Shown piece after piece: positions 23,840 through 32,987 of a DNA stretch of 64,000 nt. The notes under the pieces are model-generated. The model was given only the letters and a program-made list of their open reading frames with translations, searched no databases and was not told the DNA's origin. This DNA is from CAZDBS01 sp964503775. Lineage in GTDB: Bacteria; Patescibacteriota; Saccharimonadia; Saccharimonadales; CAZDBS01. Each line of letters begins with the position of its first letter. Positions within the stretch are counted from its first letter, which is position 1. The position numbers and the translations under genes were made by a program. The stretch is taken from NCBI GenBank assembly GCA_964503775.1, contig CAZDBS010000002.1, positions 1-64,000 of the forward strand, given 5' to 3'.

Positions 23840-24632
23840 GTTGTAGTTGTCCTTGTTTTATCTCCTTGTCGGCTTTGGAGGCTATCAATCCATTGATACG
23901 ATTTCTCATCTCCTCAATCATGGTGTTGGTCGTAGTGCCAATTGATCCGCTGCTCATTTCCCGCACCTCCCCATCCTCAATATGCAGCAGACGATCGGCC
24001 AATGGTAGGTACTCCATGTTGTGAGTCACAAGAATAACTGTTCTTTTGAACTCAGACTGACAACTTTGGAGAAGCTGCATAATCATATCTCCGTTTTTAC
24101 TATCCAGACTTCCCGTAGGTTCATCGGCTATCACAAACAATGGATCGTTTACAAGCGCCCGAGCCATAGCTACACGCTGTTGCTCACCACCAGAGAGTAA
24201 TATCGGCATCTTTTTTGCATACTGAGTCATATTTACTCGTTCCAGGGCAATCTGTGCAATTTTTGCGGCTTTTGTACGAGAGTATCCCATGAAATACAAA
24301 GGCATTGATACGTTCTCGATAACATTGAGGCTTTTAACCCAGTAGTTTGTCTGGTAAACGATACCGATACGACTAGCGCGAAAATGTGCAAGTTCATCTG
24401 GTTTAAGAGAGTACAGCTCCCTGTCCTCAAACAACACCTTGCCGCCGGTTGGTTTCTGTAAACCAGTGAGAACATTGAGAAGTGTTGATTTACCACTACC
24501 AGACGGACCATAGATAATATTGAAGCTATTTTCGGTGATCTCGAAGTTGGCCCGCTTCAGTGGTGTAATTACTTCATCGCCAACTTTAAAGTCTTGCTGT
24601 ATATCGGTGGCTTGGATGAGAACGCTAGCCAT
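23823..24632 (-). CDS. ABC transporter ATP-binding protein, LolD/MacB type
   Basis: A 269-residue ATPase with Walker A GPSGSGKST (residue ~42), Q-loop region VYQTNYW, signature LSGGEQQRVAMARAL, Walker B LFVIADEPTGSLD and the switch His in VTHNMEY. It pairs with the MacB/FtsX permease. A ~40-residue C-terminal charged extension follows the core. It starts 3 bp after the giant surface protein gene, so all three form one operon. Confidence 0.95.
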   Translation of the reverse strand: MASVLIQATDIQQDFKVGDEVITPLKRANFEITENSFNIIYGPSGSGKSTLLNVLTGLQKPTGGKVLFEDRELYSLKPDELAHFRASRIGIVYQTNYWVKSLNVIENVSMPLYFMGYSRTKAAKIAQIALERVNMTQYAKKMPILLSGGEQQRVAMARALVNDPLFVIADEPTGSLDSKNGDMIMQLLQSCQSEFKRTVILVTHNMEYLPLADRLLHIEDGEVREMSSGSIGTTTNTMIEEMRNRINGLIASKADKEIKQGQLQHDIRT

Positions 24633-24635
24633 ATA

Positions 24636-27600
24636 CTAAAACCCAAATACCTTTCTAAGCGTATCCAATACAATAGTCAGCACACTGTCAGAAGCCCTAC
24701 CGATGATTGCTGGTTGCACTTCCCCGGTTCCGGCGTTGCCCGAACGGTCTCTAGATACAGGCAAGACACTGTATACCTTGGAGGTAGGCAAGTCTGAGAC
24801 AATGACCACATGCTCGGTACTTAAACTAGTATCTTCGGCTGTCTTACTACTAAATGATTTAGCGCCTGAGCCCTCGGCATAAGTGACTTGACTGGAAGCG
24901 GGTTCATCAGTATGCCACGATACCACAACCTGACCACGTGCTTCAGCGCCAACTCCACGAATTGATGGCTCAACTGAGATATTGCTGATTTTTGGCGGGC
25001 GGGTGTCTAGGGCTGTTCTAAATGATTGTTGATCCGAAACCGCCAGATTACCAGCTTCATCTCTAGATTGAGCTATGAGTGTATACTGGCTGTCGTCTTG
25101 CAAATCCCGGATAACGATCTCGTGTTTGGTCACGAGATCCGATATTTGGGAGTCAACCGTCCTCCCACCGACGATACCGTAACTCGCCATTGTGTTTGAG
25201 GGTACGTTCGTTTCCCAGCTCACCATTTGTGTACTAGTGGGCTCGCCCGAAACCGGCTGGAACCGTAGGTTAGTTATCCGAGGACGCGGTGGTGTCGTGA
25301 AAGATGCCACATTCCCCTCATAACTATTTCCTTCTCCATCCAGGCTTACAAGCTTGTAGAAGTACTTGACTCCATCATCGAGCCCCGTAAGCTCAACGCT
25401 ATAGGTTGACTCGCTGAAGGAAGTATTGACTGATTCAATACCTCCATAAGCCTCAGATTTTCCGAAATAAACCGACACCTTGCTAGCGTCTTTGGAGGTG
25501 AATTGTATGGTTGCCGATGTCAGGCCAACTCGTATGGCCGAAACTTCCTTAAGAGTTGGGGCTGGTGCAGTGGTAAATACATATTCTTGACTCGTCCCCG
25601 TGTTACCATCTTCATCCGTCCACTTACATACGAAATAGTAGGTAGTACCAGCAGCAAGATTATCAAGATTTATCTGATGTGCACTTACTTGATCAGAGTT
25701 CCCTATCTCGCTGGCACTGTACTCGCCACTTTTTGTACCAATCGCGATCTTAGAATCACTGTTTCGATCCGTACTCCAAGATATACTGACCTTGCGAGTC
25801 GTTATATCGCTCACTACCGGCTCGGCGACGAGCGTAGCTGGTGAGGTGAACTTACCGGTTGGTAGCGCGTCCACAACTGTACTGTCTGCACCACAGTTGT
25901 TTGTACTATCGCAGGCTCTTACGCGGTAATAATACGTCTGCTGAGTCAATCCAGCATCGATGTATGTTGTACTAGAGCTACTGCCTACAAAACTAAAAGT
26001 TGAGTTGTCTATAGAGCGGTAGACTTTGTAGCTAGCAATACCGGCTCCAACGCTACTAGGTGGATCCCACGTCAATGCCAATCGCCAGTTACTTGTAGCC
26101 TTAATCGATACATCCACGATATCGGCGTTGCGAGGTATACCCGGCGCAGTGGTATTGGCGGTGAAGTCTGCCTGCACATAATTGGAGTAATTGATATTCC
26201 CCGATTCGTCCTTGGCGACGACATATACTGTATTGATGCCCGGTTGAGTTGCGTATGCACCTGAACCCAAACTAGTCGTTCCGGAATTTGTGAATATACA
26301 TGTACTTTCAGACGGCAGCGCATTAAACGTATAACAATAGGTCAGACTATTCTCGTTGCCTACAAAAGTGCTTGGCGCAAACCACGAGAACGAAAATGCA
26401 TTTGTCGTGTTTGATGATGGGCTTGGTGTAAGTCCCTGCGGTGCGCTTGGAGCCGAGGACGTGTTCACCTTCAAAGCCGCGGTTGTATAGCTAGTCGTGA
26501 CATTACCAGCCTGATCCCAAGTCCTTACATAAACCGTATTTACACCTTCTATAATATTCGCAAAATCGGGACTGTTCTGAGTTGTATAACTTCCGTCATT
26601 AGTCAGAAGATCTCCACTATCACCAGTCCCGGTATGGCTGTCACCATACCACGTCGTAGCGCCAATACGATACTGCAATCCAGCAAGCCCAGAATTAGCG
26701 TCACTTGGTGAGCCCGCCCCAACGCTCGGCCACGTTAGTGTAGTCGTCTTGGTGTTGATATATCCTGCTGGAACAGTAATGTATCCAGGATTACCTGGCG
26801 CTGTGTTGTCAAATCTAAAGTGGAACTGTGTTGAACCGGTAGTAATATTGCCAGCTTTGTCGATGGTCTTGATAGTCAAGTAATACGGAGAATTACTGGT
26901 CGACAATGCTGTGGCGATATATCCAGCCGTGGAAGTATCGATGCTTGCTGATCCGATAATAAACTGACAGTGATTGTCCGTCGTAACCGGAGAGGTTCCG
27001 AGTATCCCCTTGGTAGTGACTGGATCGGCAGTATTGTCTGTTCCAAGATATAAGCAGTAGCCCATAATTCCTGATTCTGCATCAGTTCCAGCATCCCAGC
27101 TGAAGTACGGCGAACTACCGTTCGTCCACGCGTTTTGCGACAATGACGAGCCACCCGCTGCTTTAAGCGCCGTTATATTAGCCGCATTTGTGGCTGGTGC
27201 AGTGGTGTCGGAAGTGGCCGCCAAAGTAACACTATTGAGCGCAACTTGCTGATTACCATTACCAGTCAGGACCGCCTGCCACTTAATACCGTTGAACCCC
27301 ACAGGTAACGTAGAAATATTTGTATCGATATCGGCAGCCGTACTAACTTCAGAAATTGATGATGAAGTCGACCATGAATCACCGTCCCAATACTCCCATG
27401 TCGTCCCACTATCAATCGACAGACGGTACATGACCGTCCCTCCAGCTGGCACCTCGTCGGCCGTGAAGTTGTCCCAACTCCACACACCACTCGTGCGTAC
27501 AGCGGAGTTTAGTGTTATCGACTGCGGTGAAATGGTGTAGGGTTTTGTCGTAAACCCTGGACGGACAGATGAGCTAATTCGTAGTTCATCGAGGGATCCT

Positions 27601-30600
27601 GTGAAATAGCCCTGTCCGATCCCAGCTTCGCTTGATCCGAATGTTGAGCCAATGAGTAATGACTGGGCGGTATCCGGAATAGTTAGTGATGCACCAACTT
27701 GGGAGTCAACCACTCCATCGATGTAGAGCTTCATGGTCGATCCGTCGTATGTCGCCGCTATGTGATGCCAGGCGGTGTCCTGCCCGACTGTTGCGGATTG
27801 CAGAAAGCCGTTGTTACCGTATGACCAGATCTGCGCATCGCTATTCGCAGTGTTACCCAGGCCGGCATAGAGTTTGCCTTTGTAGACACTAAAGCTCTGG
27901 ACTGTCTCAATAATGTTTGCTGCCCATCCAGAATTTATCCCCCCACCTCCAATCTTACTCCAGTTGCCGCTATTGAACTCCCAGACCTCACCATCGCCAA
28001 TGCTGTTGCCAAGACCAGCGTAGAGTTTGCCATTATAGACCACTAGGGTCTTCGTCTGTTCGTACTGCCCATCAGTCCAGCCATTGTTCAATCCATCTCC
28101 GCCGATTTGTGTCCAGGTTGTGCCGTTGTATTTCCACACCTCAGCATCAGCTGTGCTGTTGCCTAGTCCAGCGTAGAGTTCGCCGTTATACGGCATGAGC
28201 GACTCAACTTGTTCGTATACAGTATTCCAACTACTGTTGACACCATCCCCGCCGACTTTGTTCCAAACACTGCCGTTCCAGCTCCAAACTTCAGCGTCAT
28301 TAGCCGATGCTCCCAGGCCGGCATACAGGTTGCCGCCATAAACAGCCATTGATGCAACTCGTTCGAAACTCGTAGTCCAACCGTTATTAAGACTATCGCC
28401 GCCGATCTTAAGCCATGTCGAACCATCCCATCGCCATACCTCGGCGTCGTTAGCAGAATTACCGATACCGGCATACAGGTTGCCGCCATAGGTTGCAAGT
28501 GAGCTAACCTCTTCGAAGTTCGTAGTCCAACCGTTATTAAGACTATCGCCGCCGATCTTAAGCCATGTCGAACCATCCCATCGCCATACCTCGGCGTCGT
28601 TAGCTGTTGTCCCAAGTCCTACGTACAGATTACCACCATAGCTAACCATGCTCAGGACGTTTTCGTAGGTCTTCGCTGCCCAGCTGCCATTGATCCCTTG
28701 TCCACCTACAATTTGCCAGGTTGACCCGTCAAAACGCCAGACCATCGCGTTACCGGCCACCGTATTACCCGTGCCCGCATACAGGTACCCACCTGATACG
28801 GTCATCACCTCGACACTTTGAAGATTGTAGAACCCCCAGCTATTGTTGACATAGCCGCCACCAATGAGCGTCCAGGTCGTACCGTTAAACGACCAGACCT
28901 CCGAGTTATTTCCAGTGGCCTGCAACCCAGCATAGAGAGTGCTATTGGCGTAAAGAAGCGACTGGACAACAGTATGCGTGTTTGCAAAACCACTGTTCAC
29001 CCCGTCTCCGCCGATCTTAGCCCAGGCCGAACCGTTCCATCTATATACTTCGTTATCGCCAGCCGATGCTCCCAGGCCGGCATAGAGATTTGTTCCGTCA
29101 TCCGCGAAGCTATAGACCCCCTCATATGACGATGCATCCCATGACGAGTTGACGGTGTCGCCACCAATCTTAGCCCAGGTACTACCGTTATACATCCAAA
29201 CCTCAGCATCCCCAGCCGTTGTCCCCAGACCAACGTAAAGATTTGAACCAAAATACCTGAGGCTGATTCCGGTCTCATAGGTTGATGACGCCCAGCTAGA
29301 ATTCAATGTGTCGCCTCCAATTTGTGTCCAGGTTGTGCCATTCAGTCTCCAAATATCAGCATCACCAGCTGTGCTACCCATCGCCACATACACATTGGTT
29401 CCGTCGTTTGACATCCCGTAGATTGCTTCGTAACCAGTTGTAAAGGCATTGTAAGGGGCGCCAATTCCGAATCCTCCTACCCACGTCCAGGCTGAGCCAT
29501 TCCATCGGTAAACCCGAGCATCATTGGCGCTCAGCCCAAGGCCCACGTATAGATTGCCTCCCATGACCGTCATAGAATCCACCTCTTCGTAGGTATTTAC
29601 GGCCCATCCGGAGTTAATGCCATCTCCGCCGATTTTGGTCCACGACGCACAACCTGTAGATGTGTCGCAGCTCCACACCTCAGCATCGCCAGCCGTACTT
29701 CCTAGTCCGGCATACAAAATGTTGCCACTGTAGTTAAGCGTGGTAACGTTCTCGAATGTCAGATCGGCCCAGCTGCTGTTTTTACCGTCCCCGCCTACTT
29801 GTGACCACGTAGACCCATCCCATTTCCATACTTCGGCATCACCGACCGCATTGCCCAAACCAACATAAAGATTACTGCCGATGTATTGTTGGGCATTAAC
29901 TGCCAACTTGCCATTCAGATCCCAGCTGCCATTGATGTCATTGCCGGCCCGCTGTGTCCAAGTAGTCGCAGTGGAATTGGCTAGTTCGTAGGTAATTTTG
30001 CCAGTTTCCTGATCGTAATACATCTTGAATGCACCCTTATCCACCACGCCTTGTTTCTGGCTATGCGAAGTACTGCTGAATGTGCTGGAAAATTTTGTCC
30101 AAGCTTCGATAGTGTTGTTCTGAGATAACGACAAAGACCCACTATCTGGCGCCGAGAAGTTCTGGCTAGTACCATTAAGTGTTGCGGCGTTGTTCAGATT
30201 TCCGGCAATCCAAGTCGGGGCGCTAGCTGTGGTTGCGTTGTTGGTGTTGGGGGAGCTATCTTCAAGAGATGTTCCAGAGCTATGATCAAAATGGTATAGC
30301 GCTGAGGTGTTAGCATCGCTGGTGTAATTCTGCGCTTTTAGGCGAATACTCGAGCCAGATGCTTCAAGTCCGCTATCAAGCGTGTAGGGATCTGTATCAG
30401 AAAAATCCCATACGTCACTGAGATCAGACAGTGCTCTGACGGCTCCGTATGAATTCAGGACCACTATGAATACGCCCAAGATGTATAGAGCAAGAACGGA
30501 GTAATGAACATGGGGGTGCTTATCCCAAGCATGCCATCGATCGTACCAACGCCACTTCGACAACAAGTACTGATGCGGCCGCTTAGCGGCATGGTGATGG

Positions 30601-30719
30601 ACCAATCCAGCGCTTCTAAGAACAGCTAGGTGAGATTTTTTTAGAACCAAAGACATAGCACGCCCCAACAGCGCTACTATACTTCGACATCTTGATCTTA
30701 CTCGAGAGATGACCCTCAC
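24636..30719 (-). CDS. Giant surface protein: split LamG, ~14 propeller repeats, Fn3-like domains
   Basis: A 2027-residue protein. A basic cytoplasmic N-terminus is followed by one membrane segment (residues ~72-94). The first half of a LamG/concanavalin-like domain follows (~125-250, ALYHFDHSSG...NNTIEAWTKF), then about 14 repeats of ~51 residues (~252-970, LYAGLG...DAEVW.W.GS.W.KIGGDG.N.GW), then the second LamG half (~973-1055, DTAWHHIAATYDGSTMKLYI). Fn3/Ig-like domains fill the rest. The C-terminus ends in a short hydrophobic helix (SVLTIVLDTLRKVFGF). Probably a surface adhesin or host-contact protein. The GTG at 30719 opens the frame; the ATG at 30656 is an alternative start. Confidence 0.85.
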   Translation of the reverse strand: MRVISRVRSRCRSIVALLGRAMSLVLKKSHLAVLRSAGLVHHHAAKRPHQYLLSKWRWYDRWHAWDKHPHVHYSVLALYILGVFIVVLNSYGAVRALSDLSDVWDFSDTDPYTLDSGLEASGSSIRLKAQNYTSDANTSALYHFDHSSGTSLEDSSPNTNNATTASAPTWIAGNLNNAATLNGTSQNFSAPDSGSLSLSQNNTIEAWTKFSSTFSSTSHSQKQGVVDKGAFKMYYDQETGKITYELANSTATTWTQRAGNDINGSWDLNGKLAVNAQQYIGSNLYVGLGNAVGDAEVWKWDGSTWSQVGGDGKNSSWADLTFENVTTLNYSGNILYAGLGSTAGDAEVWSCDTSTGCASWTKIGGDGINSGWAVNTYEEVDSMTVMGGNLYVGLGLSANDARVYRWNGSAWTWVGGFGIGAPYNAFTTGYEAIYGMSNDGTNVYVAMGSTAGDADIWRLNGTTWTQIGGDTLNSSWASSTYETGISLRYFGSNLYVGLGTTAGDAEVWMYNGSTWAKIGGDTVNSSWDASSYEGVYSFADDGTNLYAGLGASAGDNEVYRWNGSAWAKIGGDGVNSGFANTHTVVQSLLYANSTLYAGLQATGNNSEVWSFNGTTWTLIGGGYVNNSWGFYNLQSVEVMTVSGGYLYAGTGNTVAGNAMVWRFDGSTWQIVGGQGINGSWAAKTYENVLSMVSYGGNLYVGLGTTANDAEVWRWDGSTWLKIGGDSLNNGWTTNFEEVSSLATYGGNLYAGIGNSANDAEVWRWDGSTWLKIGGDSLNNGWTTSFERVASMAVYGGNLYAGLGASANDAEVWSWNGSVWNKVGGDGVNSSWNTVYEQVESLMPYNGELYAGLGNSTADAEVWKYNGTTWTQIGGDGLNNGWTDGQYEQTKTLVVYNGKLYAGLGNSIGDGEVWEFNSGNWSKIGGGGINSGWAANIIETVQSFSVYKGKLYAGLGNTANSDAQIWSYGNNGFLQSATVGQDTAWHHIAATYDGSTMKLYIDGVVDSQVGASLTIPDTAQSLLIGSTFGSSEAGIGQGYFTGSLDELRISSSVRPGFTTKPYTISPQSITLNSAVRTSGVWSWDNFTADEVPAGGTVMYRLSIDSGTTWEYWDGDSWSTSSSISEVSTAADIDTNISTLPVGFNGIKWQAVLTGNGNQQVALNSVTLAATSDTTAPATNAANITALKAAGGSSLSQNAWTNGSSPYFSWDAGTDAESGIMGYCLYLGTDNTADPVTTKGILGTSPVTTDNHCQFIIGSASIDTSTAGYIATALSTSNSPYYLTIKTIDKAGNITTGSTQFHFRFDNTAPGNPGYITVPAGYINTKTTTLTWPSVGAGSPSDANSGLAGLQYRIGATTWYGDSHTGTGDSGDLLTNDGSYTTQNSPDFANIIEGVNTVYVRTWDQAGNVTTSYTTAALKVNTSSAPSAPQGLTPSPSSNTTNAFSFSWFAPSTFVGNENSLTYCYTFNALPSESTCIFTNSGTTSLGSGAYATQPGINTVYVVAKDESGNINYSNYVQADFTANTTAPGIPRNADIVDVSIKATSNWRLALTWDPPSSVGAGIASYKVYRSIDNSTFSFVGSSSSTTYIDAGLTQQTYYYRVRACDSTNNCGADSTVVDALPTGKFTSPATLVAEPVVSDITTRKVSISWSTDRNSDSKIAIGTKSGEYSASEIGNSDQVSAHQINLDNLAAGTTYYFVCKWTDEDGNTGTSQEYVFTTAPAPTLKEVSAIRVGLTSATIQFTSKDASKVSVYFGKSEAYGGIESVNTSFSESTYSVELTGLDDGVKYFYKLVSLDGEGNSYEGNVASFTTPPRPRITNLRFQPVSGEPTSTQMVSWETNVPSNTMASYGIVGGRTVDSQISDLVTKHEIVIRDLQDDSQYTLIAQSRDEAGNLAVSDQQSFRTALDTRPPKISNISVEPSIRGVGAEARGQVVVSWHTDEPASSQVTYAEGSGAKSFSSKTAEDTSLSTEHVVIVSDLPTSKVYSVLPVSRDRSGNAGTGEVQPAIIGRASDSVLTIVLDTLRKVFGF
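27800..29966 (-). repeat. In-frame repeat array of ~51-codon units
   Basis: About 14 degenerate units with the core W.KIGGDG.NSGW lie within the giant protein gene. Two neighbouring units share an identical 84-bp stretch (28371-28454 and 28521-28604, period 150 bp), showing recent duplication or conversion. Fourteen units would suit two seven-bladed beta-propellers, which is an inference. Confidence 0.75.
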
Positions 30720-30835
30720 GAAATATAACCCCGTAATTCTCGATTCTAGTGACCGCCTATAACATAACCATCATACCATATTTTAAGATGTAAATGGCTG
30801 TTTCTCAACACGAGCACATCACAAGTAGCCCATGC

Positions 30836-30879
30836 CAGTGACCTATGTCACTGACAAATTTACAAAGTTCACCAATAAT
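30836..30879 (+). promoter_or_regulatory. CRP/FNR-type palindrome and -10 box of the stress operon
   Basis: CAGTGAC-CTAT-GTCACTG (30836-30853) is a perfect inverted repeat with the TGAC-N4-GTCA core of CRP/FNR-family sites. A -10 like AATAAT (30874-30879) starts 29.5 bp after the palindrome centre, which puts the site near -41.5, the class II activator position. The site at 45489 has the same spacing. It precedes the operon from 30903 to 34968. Confidence 0.6.
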
Positions 30880-30902
30880 CGAGGTGGTAAGAGGAGGTAG
30901 AC

Positions 30903-31004
30903 ATGGAACAAAGCATCACACAAACACTTGGTAGGCAATACATAATGAGTGGAGGTGTTTATGAGGAGGTTTCATGTTCACGTAAAACCAACACCGGTGG
31001 ATAA
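30903..31004 (+). CDS. Possible 33-aa leader ORF
   Basis: A 33-codon frame (MEQSITQTLGRQYIMSGGVY start) with a very strong AGGAGG 5 nt before its ATG. It overlaps the next small ORF out of frame. It could be a translated leader that hands ribosomes to the downstream gene. It rests on the Shine-Dalgarno site only. Confidence 0.35.
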   Translation: MEQSITQTLGRQYIMSGGVYEEVSCSRKTNTGG

Positions 31005-31128
31005 ACTCAAGTTAGATGATTTTTACTACGAGGTGACCCATGATTGGGAACACAAGGCTGAGGCGCTAAGAGCGCGTCGCTGGCGAGCGCTGAGACGAGC
31101 TGAAAGGGGGCGTTATGCAACTCGTTAG
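30961..31128 (+). CDS. Small basic protein, 55 aa, leads into hsp20
   Basis: A 55-residue protein (MRRFHVHVKPTPVDKLKLDD start) with GGAGG 5 nt before the ATG and a strongly basic helical C-terminus (ALRARRWRALRRAERGR). It overlaps the hsp20 start by 14 bp, so the two are coupled. The charge suggests nucleic-acid or ribosome contact, but I do not recognise the family. Confidence 0.55.
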   Translation: MRRFHVHVKPTPVDKLKLDDFYYEVTHDWEHKAEALRARRWRALRRAERGRYATR

Positions 31129-31528
31129 ATTTGATCCATTTCGTGATATCGAGAAGAATTTTGAGAAATTATGGGGCCGCGGGTGGGCGAGCCTGCCGAC
31201 TTTCTCCGAAACAGCCGTCATGGACATGTATGAAGAAGACGGCAAGTTGGTCGCGGAGTTGACGCTACCAAACTTTAGCAAAGACGAAGTCAAGGTAAGC
31301 TCAGATAAAGATGCGTTGGAGATATCTGCTGAGCACAAAGAAAAAGAGGAGACGAAAGGCAAACGACGCTACTACTTTCGTGAAAGTAGTGACCAATTCT
31401 TACGTCGAGTGACTTTGCCAGAGGGAGTTGATGCAGACAAGGCGGTAGCGAGCTTCAAAAATAGCATCTTGAAGATTACTATGCCGATCAAAGCGTCCGA
31501 AAAAGCTAAGACAGTCCGGGTCACCTAA
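31115..31528 (+). CDS. Hsp20/alpha-crystallin small heat shock protein
   Basis: A 137-residue small heat shock protein. The N-terminus MQLVRFDPFRDIEKNFEKLW is typical. The alpha-crystallin domain runs from about residue 40 to 128 (VMDMYEEDGKLVAELTLPNF, LEISAEHKE, FLRRVTLPEGVD, SILKITMP). It holds unfolding proteins without ATP. The ribosome binding site is GAAAGGGGG. It is an early gene of a stress-type operon with ribosome- and nucleotide-linked proteins. Confidence 0.93.
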   Translation: MQLVRFDPFRDIEKNFEKLWGRGWASLPTFSETAVMDMYEEDGKLVAELTLPNFSKDEVKVSSDKDALEISAEHKEKEETKGKRRYYFRESSDQFLRRVTLPEGVDADKAVASFKNSILKITMPIKASEKAKTVRVT

Positions 31529-31546
31529 AGCGAAAGGGGGCGTGCT

Positions 31547-32071
31547 ATGTACGCTGCAAATTACCTCCCCAAGAGATATATGTCAGAATCAACCACCGGC
31601 TGTTGTCCGCCGTTTCATCCCAGGTTGTGGGACGGGGAGACGTTCAGGTTCGACAACAAACTATTCATGAGATTTACAACTCGAAGCTTCATGCATATAC
31701 CGCTCAACATGGGATCGGTTATGCGAAGAGTACTGACCTCTGTTCATGAGGCTGGAGCCGATAACGAAGAAGAATATCTGATGCTTTCAGACGAAGTATC
31801 ACCCTGGAGGGGCGAACACTATCTAGCCGTGACTCGTGAGGTTCCTGACGCCGAGATGGTTCGCTTGAGTGGCACATATATTGCCAAGGTGTTTGAGGGT
31901 AAGTTCAAAGACATGAAGAAATGGCATCAGCAGTTAGTCGACTATGTGAAGTCCATAGGCGCCACCCCAATCAAGACTTACTTCTGCTATACAACATGTC
32001 CGGCCTGTGCCAAGGACTACGGCAAAAACTATGTCGTTGGTTTCGAGCAGGTAGCTCCGGCGGGAGGATAG
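31547..32071 (+). CDS. Conserved protein, possibly GyrI-like
   Basis: A 174-residue soluble protein. TGCCPPFHPRLWDGE near the N-terminus, FMHIPLNMGSVMRR in the middle and FCYTTCPACAKDYGKNYVVG at the C-terminus form a conserved pattern that I recall from proteins annotated as hydrolases or GyrI-like small-molecule binding domains. The assignment is tentative. Two Cys pairs could bind metal or be redox active. It has the same GAAAGGGGG ribosome binding site as hsp20, 18 bp downstream of it. Confidence 0.5.
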   Translation: MYAANYLPKRYMSESTTGCCPPFHPRLWDGETFRFDNKLFMRFTTRSFMHIPLNMGSVMRRVLTSVHEAGADNEEEYLMLSDEVSPWRGEHYLAVTREVPDAEMVRLSGTYIAKVFEGKFKDMKKWHQQLVDYVKSIGATPIKTYFCYTTCPACAKDYGKNYVVGFEQVAPAGG

Positions 32072-32075
32072 TTCC

Positions 32076-32735
32076 ATGTATCAAGACAGAGTTGATGCTG
32101 GTCAACGGCTCGCTAAAGCCTTAGCGAGCCACCGAGATCAGGACGTCGTTGTTCTCGCTTTGCCAAGAGGTGGTGTAGTGTTGGGGGCGGAGGTAGCCAG
32201 GGAGCTTCGTGCCCCACTTGGAGTAGTGCTCGTTCGCAAGATCGGCCACCCCTCTCATGCCGAGTATGCCATCGGCGCCGTAGCTGAGGATGAGAAGCCG
32301 CTCTACAACGAGAAAGAGCTAGCTTCGATAGACGATGAGTGGCTCAGGAGTGCAGTAACTTCAGCTAGGGAGCTCATTCGCAAACGACGCGAGCTGTATT
32401 ATGACGGCTTCTTGCCGCCGGACATCACCGGTAAAACAGTCATATTGGTCGATGATGGCATCGCGACTGGGCTAACTATGGAAGCGGCGCTTTTGTGGGT
32501 ACATAATCGAAAACCCCTTCGGGTAATTGTTGCTGTACCAGTTGCTTCTCTCGAAAGTGCTCATACCATACCGCTACAGTCTGATGACTTTGTGGTTCTT
32601 GAAGATCCAAAGGATTTCCGAGGAGCCGTCGGTGCCCACTACCAGCTATTCGATCAAGTAACTGACGAGGAAGTCAAAACGACTCTTAGGGAGGTAAATC
32701 ATGACATACGCAAGACAACTACCTCAACTCGATGA
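32076..32735 (+). CDS. Phosphoribosyltransferase-family protein
   Basis: A 219-residue type I PRTase fold. The PRPP-binding loop is VILVDDGIATGLTMEAAL (around residue 122), preceded by LPRGGVVLGAEVARELR and VLVRKIGHPSHAEYAIGAVA. This matches the predicted phosphoribosyltransferases of stress regulons, whose substrate is unknown. GGGAGG precedes the ATG. In mycobacteria a related PRTase linked to a hydrolase belongs to a hypoxia regulon, which parallels the alpha/beta hydrolase and Hsp20 found here. Confidence 0.88.
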   Translation: MYQDRVDAGQRLAKALASHRDQDVVVLALPRGGVVLGAEVARELRAPLGVVLVRKIGHPSHAEYAIGAVAEDEKPLYNEKELASIDDEWLRSAVTSARELIRKRRELYYDGFLPPDITGKTVILVDDGIATGLTMEAALLWVHNRKPLRVIVAVPVASLESAHTIPLQSDDFVVLEDPKDFRGAVGAHYQLFDQVTDEEVKTTLREVNHDIRKTTTSTR

Positions 32736-32979
32736 ATTGTGCCAACTTGCACGCCAAATGGATGAATTTCCGGCCACTGTAGAAGATGTTATCAAGATCG
32801 CTACCGACCAAGGGTATGGCGACCATGTCCTGCATTTCCTTAAATTGTTTTCTGTAGGAAACCAGTTGGCCACATTCCAAAGCCGGGCTGAATTTTACAC
32901 GCGCGCCGCTGAGCTGGCCATGATCATATGTGATGAACGTGAGCAGCCTGCCGAACAATTGCTAAGTCCGCAAAACTAG
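32701..32979 (+). CDS. Small protein, DUF2795-like
   Basis: A 92-residue acidic helical protein. FPATVEDVIKIATDQGYGDH then VLHFLKLF resembles the DUF2795 pattern of a short helical domain found in stress-associated small proteins. This is a weak resemblance. GGGAGG precedes the ATG and the gene overlaps the PRTase gene by 35 bp, so it is a firm member of the operon. Confidence 0.55.
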   Translation: MTYARQLPQLDELCQLARQMDEFPATVEDVIKIATDQGYGDHVLHFLKLFSVGNQLATFQSRAEFYTRAAELAMIICDEREQPAEQLLSPQN

Positions 32980-32987
32980 GGGGATAT

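Noticed and set aside
25503..29129. Several ORFs of 60-150 aa on both strands within the giant surface protein
   Set aside because: They reflect the repeat array read in other frames; the 2027-aa frame has coherent domains throughout.
27800..29966. The regular ~150-bp repeats as a CRISPR array or satellite
   Set aside because: The period is 50-51 codons, the units are degenerate and keep a protein consensus, and they lie in one long reading frame.
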